Origin: Cryomorphaceae bacterium MED-G14
GTDB taxonomy: Bacteria > Bacteroidota > Bacteroidia > Flavobacteriales > Flavobacteriaceae
Length of the DNA stretch: 40,173 nt
Assembly (NCBI GenBank): GCA_002457715.1
Contig: NTKN01000006.1
Location: forward strand, 1-40,173
Direction: 5' to 3'
Below are positions 26,955-35,685 of the stretch, in pieces; the first letter of the stretch is position 1; every line of letters begins with the position of its first letter. The position numbers were made by a program, and so were the translations under genes. A model generated the notes under the pieces. The model did no database searches, was not told the DNA's origin, and worked only from the letters and a program-made list of their open reading frames with translations.

Positions 26955-28997
26955 ATGAAATATATCACAAAACTAGCTTTGCTATTAATCTTATTATATT
27001 CATGTAAAAATAATCAAATACAAAATAATTTTGTTTTATTACCTAAGGTCAAGAATATTGAATTTAGTGGAGAATCTTCTTTACTTAATCATGATTCCGA
27101 ATATATTTTTCATTCGGAAACAAATAGTAACCTTCCAGTTTTATTAGATAGTTCTTTTAAATTAATAAAAGGTGGTTTTGATAATAACAACTTATCATTT
27201 AAAATTAATAATGAAATAGATGTTCCTGCAGAGGGATATTATTTGAATATTTCTAAAAATGGCATAGACATTACAGCCAAGGATGAAGCTGGACTTTTTT
27301 ATTCTTTTAACTCATTAAGGCAGTTAATAGCTGACTCAAAAGATCAAAAAATTAATTTACCTGTTGTTAAAATTAAAGACTTCCCCTCTTTAAAATATAG
27401 ATCAATTCATATTGATGTAAAACATCATACTGAAAAAAAGGAATATTATTTTAAACTAATTGATGAATTAGCTTCAATTAAAATAAATGGAATAATTATA
27501 GAGTTTGAAGACAAGCTAGGATATGAAAGAAGACCAACAATTGCTGCTCCCGATAGTTATCCGATTTCTTGGTGGAAAAGCTTAAGCGAATATGCAAATG
27601 AGAGAAATATTAAGATAAGTCCTCTAATTCAAGGTTTAGGACATGCTTCTTTTATTTTAAAGCATGATAAATATAAAAATTTAAGAGATGTATCTAATGA
27701 TGATTGGGCTTTCAACCCACTTAATCCTAAAACTTATGATGTTCAATTTGATTTATACAAAGATGCGATAGATGCTACTCCACATGGTCAATTCCTGCAT
27801 GTAGGAGGAGATGAGGTAAAAGTGGTTGATAGAGAAGGAAAAAAAGGATTTGAACTAAACTTAATTTGGTTAAATAAAGTTTCTGAGTTTGCAAAACAAA
27901 ATAATAGAATCCCAATTTTTTGGGATGACATGTATCTAAAACATGGAGGAGTGTGGATGGTTACAAGAAATACAAAACTAACAAAAGAAAAAGTAGATAG
28001 TATTTGGATTGATAAACAGGAAAAATTAACAGAATATCTTGATGATTTTCCAAAAAACTGTATTTACATGAGGTGGAATTATTTTTCTCCATGGGCCGAG
28101 GGAAACCTTAAGACTATAGATTGGTACAAAGAAAATAATCTTAAAGCGATGGGTGCTACTGCAGGTCAAACAAGATGGATATTAATGCCACAAGACTATG
28201 GTAATATCGAAAGAATAAAATCTTTTGCATTGTCATCTGTTGAAAAAGACTTAGATGGTTTATTATTAACATTATGGGATGATGACTCACCACATTTTGA
28301 ATTATATAAGAGAGGAATTTATGCTTTTGGTAATTATACATGGAATGGTAATGATTTGAGTCTAGAAGAATTTAAAAATAAATTTAATCACAGGTTCTTT
28401 TCTCCTTTTGTAAAAAATAATACCAATTTTATAGATGAGCTTGATAATCCAGTTAGAGATTGGGCTCATTTATTTGTTAAGGAAAAACAACATAGAAATA
28501 GAATAAGTAAAAACAAAAATGCTATTGAAACGCACATCATTGAACTTCCGAGTATTGAAAATAAAGGTAAATGGTTAGAATTAAATTCAGAAAAAATTAA
28601 AAAAGCTAAAAATCACTCTCAAAACCTTGGAAAAATCTTAAAGAACATTCAAGGATTAAAAACAAAAATAATTAGAAATAACTATGCCTTAGATGTATAT
28701 GAGCAAGTTGCTAAACTAACTAAATTTAGCTATGATGCTTTTTTAACATTGGAGAGTTTAGATAAAGAAGAAGTTTCAATTAAGGAAGTACTTAAATTAA
28801 ATCAAAAGTTTTTTGACGTAAGAGCAGAATTTGAAGATGTATACTCAAAAACTAGAAACATAAACAAACATATCAGTTATATTCTCGATCAAGATGGTCA
28901 TAACCATACTGCTAATCAATCTTTAAATATGGATTGGCAATTTATCGCCGAATTAAAGTTATTTGAAAAAATTGAACTTACTTATGAAAAAAATTAA
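26955..28997 (+). CDS. GH20 beta-N-acetylhexosaminidase-like lipoprotein
   Basis: A 680-residue lipoprotein. The start chosen is the ATG at 26955, which gives a standard signal MKYITKLALLLILLYSC (Cys17); an earlier frame opening would run into the tRNA terminator. Residues 25-145 form the GH20 N-terminal alpha/beta domain, followed by the catalytic barrel. The barrel has YRSIHIDVKHHTE near 148-160, GLGHAS near 227-232 and the catalytic pair Asp286-Glu287 in HVGGDEV. Residues beyond about 480 are helical and of unknown role. GH20 enzymes remove terminal GlcNAc or GalNAc by substrate-assisted catalysis. Residues after the lipid Cys are not acidic (KNNQ), so a periplasmic location is more likely. 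It is the first gene of a four-gene operon. Confidence 0.9.
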   Translation: MKYITKLALLLILLYSCKNNQIQNNFVLLPKVKNIEFSGESSLLNHDSEYIFHSETNSNLPVLLDSSFKLIKGGFDNNNLSFKINNEIDVPAEGYYLNISKNGIDITAKDEAGLFYSFNSLRQLIADSKDQKINLPVVKIKDFPSLKYRSIHIDVKHHTEKKEYYFKLIDELASIKINGIIIEFEDKLGYERRPTIAAPDSYPISWWKSLSEYANERNIKISPLIQGLGHASFILKHDKYKNLRDVSNDDWAFNPLNPKTYDVQFDLYKDAIDATPHGQFLHVGGDEVKVVDREGKKGFELNLIWLNKVSEFAKQNNRIPIFWDDMYLKHGGVWMVTRNTKLTKEKVDSIWIDKQEKLTEYLDDFPKNCIYMRWNYFSPWAEGNLKTIDWYKENNLKAMGATAGQTRWILMPQDYGNIERIKSFALSSVEKDLDGLLLTLWDDDSPHFELYKRGIYAFGNYTWNGNDLSLEEFKNKFNHRFFSPFVKNNTNFIDELDNPVRDWAHLFVKEKQHRNRISKNKNAIETHIIELPSIENKGKWLELNSEKIKKAKNHSQNLGKILKNIQGLKTKIIRNNYALDVYEQVAKLTKFSYDAFLTLESLDKEEVSIKEVLKLNQKFFDVRAEFEDVYSKTRNINKHISYILDQDGHNHTANQSLNMDWQFIAELKLFEKIELTYEKN

Positions 28998-29694
28998 ATA
29001 CTGTATAGTTTATTTTCTAATCTCTTTTTTTTTAGGATGCAATTCTTCAAAAAACCCAAATTGGATATACATGTTTGATGGAAAAACAACTGAGGGATGG
29101 AGAGGATATAATAATAAAAAAATATCTGAAAAATGGAAAGTAATAGATGGTAACTTAACATTTGATACTAAATTAAAATTAGAGGAAGATTGGGATGGTG
29201 GAAACGATATTATATACTATAAAGAGGAATTTGAAAATTTTGAATTATATCTTGAGTGGAAACTTCCAAAAGGTGGAAATAGCGGAATTTTTTATCATGT
29301 TCAAGAAGGGTATAATGCTCCACACATGATATCTCCAGAATACCAGATTCTCGATGATGATGGATGGGAAGAGATAAATAATACTAAACTTATGAATTGG
29401 CAAAAAGCTGGAGCTAATTACGGAATGCACGAGCCTAATAACTCAAAGAAACTAAATCCATATGATCAATGGAATAATTCCAGAATTATCTATAAAAATA
29501 AAAATGTAGAACATTGGTTAAATGGAAAACTTATTTTATCTTTTAAAGAGGATTCAGAGGAATGGAATAATTTGAAGAATTCTGATGTATTTGAAGATAA
29601 ACCAGACTATGGAAAATTCAAAAAAGGTTATATAGCCTTACAAGATCATGATTCTCCAATTTGGTTTAGAAATATTAAAATAAAAAAATTATAG
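28984..29694 (+). CDS. DUF1080 / 3-keto-disaccharide hydrolase-like lipoprotein
   Basis: A 236-residue protein with a lipoprotein signal MKKIKYCIVYFLISFFLGC (Cys19). I chose the ATG at 28984 because it gives a clean signal; it overlaps the GH20 gene by 14 bases. The domain is a concanavalin-like beta sandwich with MFDGKTTEGWRGY near the N-terminus, LYLEWKLPKGGNSGIFYHVQEG, and SPEYQILDDDG, all typical of DUF1080. Members have been shown to cleave 3-keto-glycosides by elimination and hydration. Immediate linkage to two Gfo/Idh/MocA oxidoreductases, which could form or reduce the 3-keto group, fits such a pathway. Its exact substrate is unknown. Confidence 0.9.
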   Translation: MKKIKYCIVYFLISFFLGCNSSKNPNWIYMFDGKTTEGWRGYNNKKISEKWKVIDGNLTFDTKLKLEEDWDGGNDIIYYKEEFENFELYLEWKLPKGGNSGIFYHVQEGYNAPHMISPEYQILDDDGWEEINNTKLMNWQKAGANYGMHEPNNSKKLNPYDQWNNSRIIYKNKNVEHWLNGKLILSFKEDSEEWNNLKNSDVFEDKPDYGKFKKGYIALQDHDSPIWFRNIKIKKL

Positions 29695-29695
29695 T

Positions 29696-31042
29696 ATGTT
29701 AGACAGAAGAAAGTTTATAAAGAATACGTCTGTGATAAGCACCCTCCCATTTTTACCTAGTTTTAGTTTTCTTAAGACATCAAAAAAAATGATTAGAACT
29801 GCACATATTGGTGTAGGTGGAATGGGTAAATCCGATTTAAAAGATACAGCATCACATAAAAATGTTAAAGTTTCTGCTCTTTGTGATGTTGACTCTGTTG
29901 CACTTGATGAGGCTGGAAAACTTTTTCCTTATGCAAAAAAATACAAAGACTATAGGTTATTATTTAAAGAAATGTCTGAAGATATTGATGCAGTTATTGT
30001 TTCAGCACCTGATCACACACATGCCCCAGCTTCAATTCTTGCAATGAAAAATAACAAACATGTTTACTGTCAAAAACCGCTTACTCATAATGTTTATGAG
30101 GCCAGAGAAATGAGAAAATTAGCTGAAGAAAAAAACTTAATTACTCAAATGGGAATTCAAGTTCATTCATTTTATGATTATAAGTTGGCTACCTTGCTTA
30201 TTCAATCTGGTTTAATTGGTAAAGTAAGTACAGTTAGAGCATGGTCCCCAAAGAACTGGGGTTATGATGGACCCAAATATACAGGCACTGATGACATTCC
30301 CGAAAAACTTGATTGGAATTTATGGTTGGGTACTGCATCTGAAAGGCCATATAAAGAAAAAATTTACCATCCAGGCATGTGGAGAAAGTTAGTAGATTTT
30401 GGATGTGGGACTTTGGGGGATATGGGAGTACATATATTTGATACACCATATAACGCCTTAGAACTAGATGTTCCATTAACTATAAAAAACAAATGCAGGA
30501 AATTTAATAATTATGCCTTTCCTGAAAAAAATTTCGTTGAATATGATTTCCCAGGAACAAAATATACAACTGAAAAATTAAAATGGATATGGGAAGACGG
30601 AAAAGGTGCTCCCAAGAAGCATAAAGACTTAAAATTACCTCATAATGATAAACTTCCTCTTCAAGGTGCTATGTTCATCGGAGAAAATGGGAAAAAACTA
30701 TTACTTCCACATTTTATGGAACTTCCTAAATTTATTGACAATGGTAAATATGTAGAATATAATATTTCAAATTTTATTAAAAATGGACATTTGAGTAAAG
30801 TACCAATAAGAGACTATGATGGTGAAGCTCATTTGCATTATCATCAATTCATTGATGCCTGTTTAGGTAAAGATGAGTGTTCAGCGCCATTTTCATATTC
30901 TGCCAAACTTACTGAAACTATACTGCTAGGAGTAATCGCCGGGAGATTTTCTGGAAAAACATTAAATTGGGATAGTTCAAGTGCTAAATTCAAAGAAACT
31001 GAAGCAAACAAATATTTAAGTAGAACTTATAGAAATTTTTAA
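29696..31042 (+). CDS. Gfo/Idh/MocA family oxidoreductase, Tat-exported, QKP variant
   Basis: A 448-residue oxidoreductase with a Tat signal (LDRRKFIKNTSVISTLPFL). The Rossmann motif is HIGVGGMGKSD (37-47), followed by SAPDHTHAP and the catalytic segment in which the usual EKP is QKP (126-128), as in many Tat-type members. The C-terminal part has WNLWLG, GCGTLGDMGVHIFDTPY and a conserved YHQFIDACLG. It starts one base after the DUF1080 gene and probably oxidises or reduces C3 of a sugar in the periplasm with tightly bound NAD(P). The reaction is inferred from family and neighbours. Confidence 0.92.
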   Translation: MLDRRKFIKNTSVISTLPFLPSFSFLKTSKKMIRTAHIGVGGMGKSDLKDTASHKNVKVSALCDVDSVALDEAGKLFPYAKKYKDYRLLFKEMSEDIDAVIVSAPDHTHAPASILAMKNNKHVYCQKPLTHNVYEAREMRKLAEEKNLITQMGIQVHSFYDYKLATLLIQSGLIGKVSTVRAWSPKNWGYDGPKYTGTDDIPEKLDWNLWLGTASERPYKEKIYHPGMWRKLVDFGCGTLGDMGVHIFDTPYNALELDVPLTIKNKCRKFNNYAFPEKNFVEYDFPGTKYTTEKLKWIWEDGKGAPKKHKDLKLPHNDKLPLQGAMFIGENGKKLLLPHFMELPKFIDNGKYVEYNISNFIKNGHLSKVPIRDYDGEAHLHYHQFIDACLGKDECSAPFSYSAKLTETILLGVIAGRFSGKTLNWDSSSAKFKETEANKYLSRTYRNF

Positions 31043-31044
31043 TT

Positions 31045-32442
31045 ATGAATAAATTTAATAGAAGAATTTTTTTAAAATCATCTTCAATTTTGGCAGGAGC
31101 TACATTAATAACTCCAAGCCTACTTAGCTGTCATAACCCAAACTCAAAACTAAATATAGCAGTGATTGGTGTTGGAGGAAGAGGCAGAGCAAACTGGAAT
31201 CCAGTATTAGAAACTGAGAACATAGTTGCAATGTGTGACGTAGATGATAAAACTGCAAAAAAAGGTTATGATAGAATTATTGAAGTTAATCCTAATGTTA
31301 AAAAATATAAAGACTTCAGAGTAATGTTTGATGAAATGCACAAAGAAATTGATGCCGTAATCATAAGCACACCAGATCATACACATTTTGCTGCTGCAAT
31401 GATAGCTATGGAACTAGGAAAGCATGTATACATTGAGAAGCCATTAGCGCATAATGTTTGGGAATGTAGAACATTGAAAAAAGCTGCAAACTATTACAAT
31501 ATTACTTCTCAAATGGGTAACCAAGGTCACACAACAAACGGAATAAGATTAATAAAAGAATGGTACGAAGCAGGTATTCTTGGTGAAGTTGAGGAAATTC
31601 ATGCTTGGATTGGTGGATACAACTTTGGCAAGGGGCACTATTTTGACCTTCCTGAAAATTTCCCCCCTCAAGAAAATCAAATTCCTGATCATTTAAATTG
31701 GGATTTATGGTTAGGACCAAGAAAAAACAGAGATTATAACTCAATTTATGCTCCGAGATCATGGAGAGGTTTTTTTGACTTTGGTAACGGGAAATTAGGA
31801 GATTGGTCATGCCATACTCTTGATGGACCATTTTGGGCTATGGATTTAGGAATGCCAACTGAGGTTGATTCATATGTTGAGAACAGGTTTAATGAGCATC
31901 ATTTTGTCTCTGAAAAATCTATTGTAACTTATAAGTTTCCAAAAAATGATAAAAGAAATGGAGTTACATTAAAATGGTTTGAAGGTATTCCACCACAGAA
32001 TGACCCGTATTGGGCAGCAGAAGAGTTAAAAGCTTGGGGAAAGGAACTGCCAACATGGGGCGGAATGATTATGCGAGGTTCTAAAAGATCACTCTATACA
32101 CATGGTAGACCAAATACTCCAGAATTATTAGTTTCAGAAAATGAATGGAATGAAATTCAAAAAAGTCTCCCTGAGCAAACAATTCCTAGGTTGAAATGGG
32201 GAGATGAAACACCTGTTCAAGAATGGATTGATGCTATAAAAAATGATTACTTACCCGAGTCAAACTTTAACTACTCTGCTGATCTAACTGAGATGGCGCT
32301 TATTGGCACTCTTTCTCAGAGATTTGGGGCAAAAATTATTTATGATACAGAAAATATGAAAATCACAAACCGACCTGATATTGATTCTTACATAAAAGAA
32401 ACTGTAAGGGAAGGATGGGAATATGGTAACTCATTAGTTTAG
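31045..32442 (+). CDS. Gfo/Idh/MocA family oxidoreductase, Tat-exported, EKP type
   Basis: A 465-residue paralogue of the preceding gene. The N-terminus NRRIFLKSSSILAGATL is a Tat signal and continues into SLLSC (Cys29), so it may be a Tat lipoprotein. The nucleotide-binding motif is AVIGVGGRGRAN (39-50), with STPDHTHFAAA and the catalytic EKP at 131-133. WNLDLWLGP-like and GDWSCHTLDGPFWAMDLG segments mark the Tat-type subgroup. It lies two bases after its neighbour and ends the operon; its TAG stop overlaps the convergent DUF3089 gene by nine bases. Having two enzymes with different catalytic motifs could allow an oxidation/reduction pair. Confidence 0.93.
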   Translation: MNKFNRRIFLKSSSILAGATLITPSLLSCHNPNSKLNIAVIGVGGRGRANWNPVLETENIVAMCDVDDKTAKKGYDRIIEVNPNVKKYKDFRVMFDEMHKEIDAVIISTPDHTHFAAAMIAMELGKHVYIEKPLAHNVWECRTLKKAANYYNITSQMGNQGHTTNGIRLIKEWYEAGILGEVEEIHAWIGGYNFGKGHYFDLPENFPPQENQIPDHLNWDLWLGPRKNRDYNSIYAPRSWRGFFDFGNGKLGDWSCHTLDGPFWAMDLGMPTEVDSYVENRFNEHHFVSEKSIVTYKFPKNDKRNGVTLKWFEGIPPQNDPYWAAEELKAWGKELPTWGGMIMRGSKRSLYTHGRPNTPELLVSENEWNEIQKSLPEQTIPRLKWGDETPVQEWIDAIKNDYLPESNFNYSADLTEMALIGTLSQRFGAKIIYDTENMKITNRPDIDSYIKETVREGWEYGNSLV

Positions 32443-33501
32443 TTTTCTAAAGAAACTTTGTGTTCTTTTTACTGCATTTTGTCTAATATCTTCCCAAAAA
32501 ATATTGATATCCCCTTTATGATAATCTTTTAGAAATGATAAAATAACTGATTTTGGAAAACCAATTTTTGGGGTTTTAATATTTATACCTTCATCAATTG
32601 ATTCGATAACTACAGCACCTGAAAAAACTTTCTGATTAAGCCATAAAAAGCCCTTATGATCATTGTAATCCTTACTTATGTAATTATTCCACGTAATTGG
32701 ATTTGATACTTGGGCATCTTTTAAATATAATCTTTCAATGGTAAGATCATATTTACTTTCATTTTTTAAGATTTTAAATGTGTTCCATGTCAAATATCCG
32801 CCTGTTTCTTCTTCTGATTCCATTAACTTTAAATTAAAAAAATCATTTACTTTAATTATCGCTCCAGGCAAATAAGCAGCAATTAATTTTTTTTGAAGTT
32901 CTTTTCCGTCAAAAAACTCTTTTAAAAGTTTAACTAAGTGACCTGAACCTTGACTATGTCCTGCAATGATTATGGGTTTTCCATTATTAAACTTTTGAAG
33001 ATAAACTTCAAATGATTTTTTAATATCCTCATATGCTAAATTATATGCATCTTGTCCTCCATTATTCCAATATCTCTCATCAAAAACTCTAAAATGAGCT
33101 TGCCTATAGTTTGGTGAATATAAATTTCCGGCATCCATCCATGCAGTTGCTTGATATTTTATGGAAGATTGCATTAGAATTTCAGAAAAATTATCATCAT
33201 CAACACTAGTATTCCAAGATTCATTTCTTTTATCAGAAAACAAAGTTGGTACAACAAAAAAAACATCTGCTCTTAAAAGATTATTATTTTTAGATAAGAA
33301 AGAGTATTTATCTTGATTTTTTTCTGGATGAACTAACCAATTTGATAAAGATTCGTAATTTGGTTTTCTAGGTGATGTTGAATAATCAAAATTTTTGGTT
33401 TTGTAGTTCACAATATTATTTGACTCTTTCAATAACCCACAAGAGTTAATAAAAAAAGTGATCAATATTATCCCATAAATTTTACTAAATTTAAAATTCA
33501 T
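32434..33501 (-). CDS. DUF3089 alpha/beta-hydrolase lipoprotein
   Basis: A 355-residue lipoprotein with signal end FFINSC (Cys21). The domain shows RADVFFVVPTLF (77-88), YSPNYRQAHFRVF (128-140) and the nucleophile elbow GHSQGS with Ser183, followed by LIAAYLPG and a later FLWLNQKVFSGAVV segment. These define DUF3089, which is related to lysophospholipase/lipase-like alpha/beta hydrolases. No specific substrate is known to me. It is convergent with the GH20 operon and divergent from the next gene with 20 bases between starts. Confidence 0.85.
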   Translation of the reverse strand: MNFKFSKIYGIILITFFINSCGLLKESNNIVNYKTKNFDYSTSPRKPNYESLSNWLVHPEKNQDKYSFLSKNNNLLRADVFFVVPTLFSDKRNESWNTSVDDDNFSEILMQSSIKYQATAWMDAGNLYSPNYRQAHFRVFDERYWNNGGQDAYNLAYEDIKKSFEVYLQKFNNGKPIIIAGHSQGSGHLVKLLKEFFDGKELQKKLIAAYLPGAIIKVNDFFNLKLMESEEETGGYLTWNTFKILKNESKYDLTIERLYLKDAQVSNPITWNNYISKDYNDHKGFLWLNQKVFSGAVVIESIDEGINIKTPKIGFPKSVILSFLKDYHKGDINIFWEDIRQNAVKRTQSFFRKLN

Positions 33502-33521
33502 GAATTCAAAATTATATACAT

Positions 33522-34241
33522 ATGTCGAAAATATTAAATAAGCTTATTACTTTATCTCTATTTGCATTACTTTTTTCTTGTTCTAATAATAATAGTATTT
33601 ATTTGACAAAGTTAAAAAACTCCCCATCTTATGAAAATTCAAAACTGACACTTAAACATTTGATAACAGATGAGGATGATTATTTGTTCAATTTTGAGAT
33701 AGATGAATATATATTAGGGGAACAAACAAATGGGAATTTTGAATTTCAAATTGCAAATTCTGCTCAAGGGCAACATATTCACTTCATACTTAACAATGGA
33801 CCATATTCTGCTCATTATACAAATTCATTCAAAAAAAAATTAAGTAAAGAAAACAATATTGTATTGGCATTTTTATCAAGATCCTATCATGAGTCTGTTA
33901 AAAATAAGGATGCCTACTTTATTGGTCAATTTGGTGAAGAAAAAATTGATTTAAGTAAAGAATTTTTATTTTACAGTAGGCCCAAAGGAACTTATAATGG
34001 TGCTGATACAGAAAAAATATTATTAGATTTTTACTTAATCAACAATACACTCTCTGAGGAAGGAAATCGTGTAAGAGCTACTATAAATGATGAGGAGTTT
34101 TTTATCTATGAATGGTCCCCCTACATCATCAATGGACTTCCAAAAGGTGAGACCATAATTAAATTAGAATTATTAGACAATCAAAACAAGTTAATAGAAA
34201 ACCCGTTTAATCCAACAACTAGGACGATTATTTTAGAATAA
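33522..34241 (+). CDS. Lipoprotein of unknown function
   Basis: A 239-residue protein that I do not recognise with certainty. It has a lipoprotein signal MSKILNKLITLSLFALLFSC (Cys20) and a soluble part rich in beta strands. A GQHIHFILNNGPYSAHY segment near residue 87 contains spaced histidines and recalls small conserved Flavobacteriia lipoproteins sometimes labelled phosphopeptide-binding, a label I would not rely on. The C-terminal part (GETIIKLELLDNQNKLIE) looks like an immunoglobulin-type fold. The gene stands alone between two minus-strand genes. Confidence 0.8.
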   Translation: MSKILNKLITLSLFALLFSCSNNNSIYLTKLKNSPSYENSKLTLKHLITDEDDYLFNFEIDEYILGEQTNGNFEFQIANSAQGQHIHFILNNGPYSAHYTNSFKKKLSKENNIVLAFLSRSYHESVKNKDAYFIGQFGEEKIDLSKEFLFYSRPKGTYNGADTEKILLDFYLINNTLSEEGNRVRATINDEEFFIYEWSPYIINGLPKGETIIKLELLDNQNKLIENPFNPTTRTIILE

Positions 34242-34268
34242 ATAATTTAATATTTTTAAAATTTCTTT

Positions 34269-35057
34269 TTAACTCTGAACTTTTTCTTTAGGAAGAACCT
34301 TTAAAAAAGAATGATGTTGTTCTATAGCAAATTCAATTTTTTCTACAATTGATTCAAGTGATTCATCCTCATAATTAATTTCAATTGGTTTTTTAATTTC
34401 TATTGATTGTAAAATATCTTTTTTCTTAATTAGAATTCCCTTCTTATCAAAAGACCTTCTAAAGCCATCAATTACAACCGGAACTACGATTGGTCTAAAA
34501 GTTTTAATAATATGTGCAGTTCCCCTCCTAATTGGTTTAAATGGGGTTGTTGTACCCTGAGGAAAAGTAATAACCCATCCATCATCCAACGCTATACCAA
34601 TATTTGATATGTCACTAAATTTTACTTGTCTATTAACTTCTTTTCCTTTTTCTCTCCATGTTCTTTGGATAGATATTGATCCAGCATAAGCCATTAATTT
34701 AGCGAGTAGACTTGACTTCATTGTCTCTTTTGCAGCTATATAATATATATTAAGCTTAGGATTCCATAGATATCCAATATTTTTTATTGAATTGTCTCTG
34801 CCACTTAAACTAGCGTTAAAAACATGAAACATTGCAACAACGTCAGCAAAATATGTTTGATGGTTGGAGACAAATAAAACGTTTTTATTAGGTAAATTTT
34901 TAAGAATTTCAGAGCCTTCAATTTTAAGTTGATTAAATCCTTTGAATCTTCTGTGAGATAGCCAACCAAAAAGCCTAATTATCCATTTTTTAATATACAA
35001 GTTATGACCAAACGGGTTTGTCTTAAATATCAGCACTATCGAATAAATTGAGAACAA
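34269..35057 (-). CDS. 1-acyl-sn-glycerol-3-phosphate acyltransferase-like protein (PlsC family)
   Basis: A 262-residue membrane-associated acyltransferase. The catalytic motif is NHQTYFAD with His66 and Asp72, which is HX5D rather than the textbook HX4D; I recall related flavobacterial proteins with this form. FPQGTTTPFK corresponds to the FPEGT phosphate-binding block, with Gln in place of Glu, and VPVVIDGF to the VPV block. It would transfer an acyl chain to lysophosphatidate or a related lipid. No ATG is available, so the start is probably TTG at 35057, seven bases after the terminal TGA of the interrupted Nudix frame, with which it would be cotranscribed. Confidence 0.85.
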   Translation of the reverse strand: MFSIYSIVLIFKTNPFGHNLYIKKWIIRLFGWLSHRRFKGFNQLKIEGSEILKNLPNKNVLFVSNHQTYFADVVAMFHVFNASLSGRDNSIKNIGYLWNPKLNIYYIAAKETMKSSLLAKLMAYAGSISIQRTWREKGKEVNRQVKFSDISNIGIALDDGWVITFPQGTTTPFKPIRRGTAHIIKTFRPIVVPVVIDGFRRSFDKKGILIKKKDILQSIEIKKPIEINYEDESLESIVEKIEFAIEQHHSFLKVLPKEKVQS

Positions 35058-35064
35058 ATATATC

Positions 35065-35685
35065 TCATTTTTTGTTAGTCATCAAGTAAATAAATTCATT
35101 TAAAATCATTGCAGTAGCTCCCTAAATCTTATTATTATCATAATGAAAATATGGATTTATATTTTTTTTAAATTTTCCTAATTGTATTTCAAAGTTTAAT
35201 ATCTAATCAACACTGGGTAAGATTATACTTTTTACTTCCTTTTTATCTAATTTGAATGATAAATTTGAATTTGAAAGGAATAAGTATGGATAAACCAAAT
35301 AATTTGATGATGGAATATATATTTTGCTCATGTTTGTGATTTTATAATATAAAGATTCAGAAACACCAATTTCCTAAAATGTTTCTCTTCTAGAGGTTTC
35401 TTCATAACTATTATCACTTTTTTCATATTTGCCTCCGGGAAAAGCAATTTGTCCAGAATGTGTACCTGTGTAATTACTCCTTTTAATTAAGACTAGTCTT
35501 GTAATATTGTTGATGTCTGGATACAATAAAACAGCAACACTTGCGATTTTATAATTTTTGACATCATTAATATTTCTAATAACATTAATTCTATCAGTTG
35601 GAACTAGGGGTGTGTGAGAATCTATTCCAGGTAAAGATTTATTGTTTAATTTTAAAATAATTTTTTTTAGATGATTAAAATTCAT
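35065..35685 (-). pseudogene. Nudix hydrolase (CoA pyrophosphatase type) interrupted by three in-frame TAG codons
   Basis: The frame from ATG 35685 to TGA 35065-35067 is 206 codons, the usual length of CoA-pyrophosphatase Nudix proteins. It keeps one phase throughout but contains TAG at 35374-35376 (codon 104), 35203-35205 (codon 161) and 35122-35124 (codon 188). The protein reads LPGIDSHTPLVP, HSGQIAFPGGKYEKSD, then EETSRRETF-stop-EIGVSES, YLVYPYLF, a second stop before ILNFEIQ, and NNKI-stop-GATAMILNE. In relatives the first position is a metal-binding Glu of the Nudix box (REUxEExGU) and the third is the Trp of WGATAM. There is no insertion or deletion. As read normally, only a 103-residue fragment is made, cut inside the active site. 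Readthrough cannot be excluded. Confidence 0.85.

Noticed and set aside
35065-35373. Genome-wide reassignment of TAG as a sense codon
   Set aside because: TAG serves as a genuine terminator elsewhere in the window (8602-8604, 29692-29694, 32440-32442), each followed closely by another gene or overlapping one, and none of the four tRNAs has a CTA anticodon. A local effect remains possible.
35065-35685. Frameshift as the cause of the short Nudix fragment
   Set aside because: Codon-by-codon reading keeps conserved motifs (EIGV, YPYLF, GATAM) in one phase from start to TGA, so only substitutions are involved.
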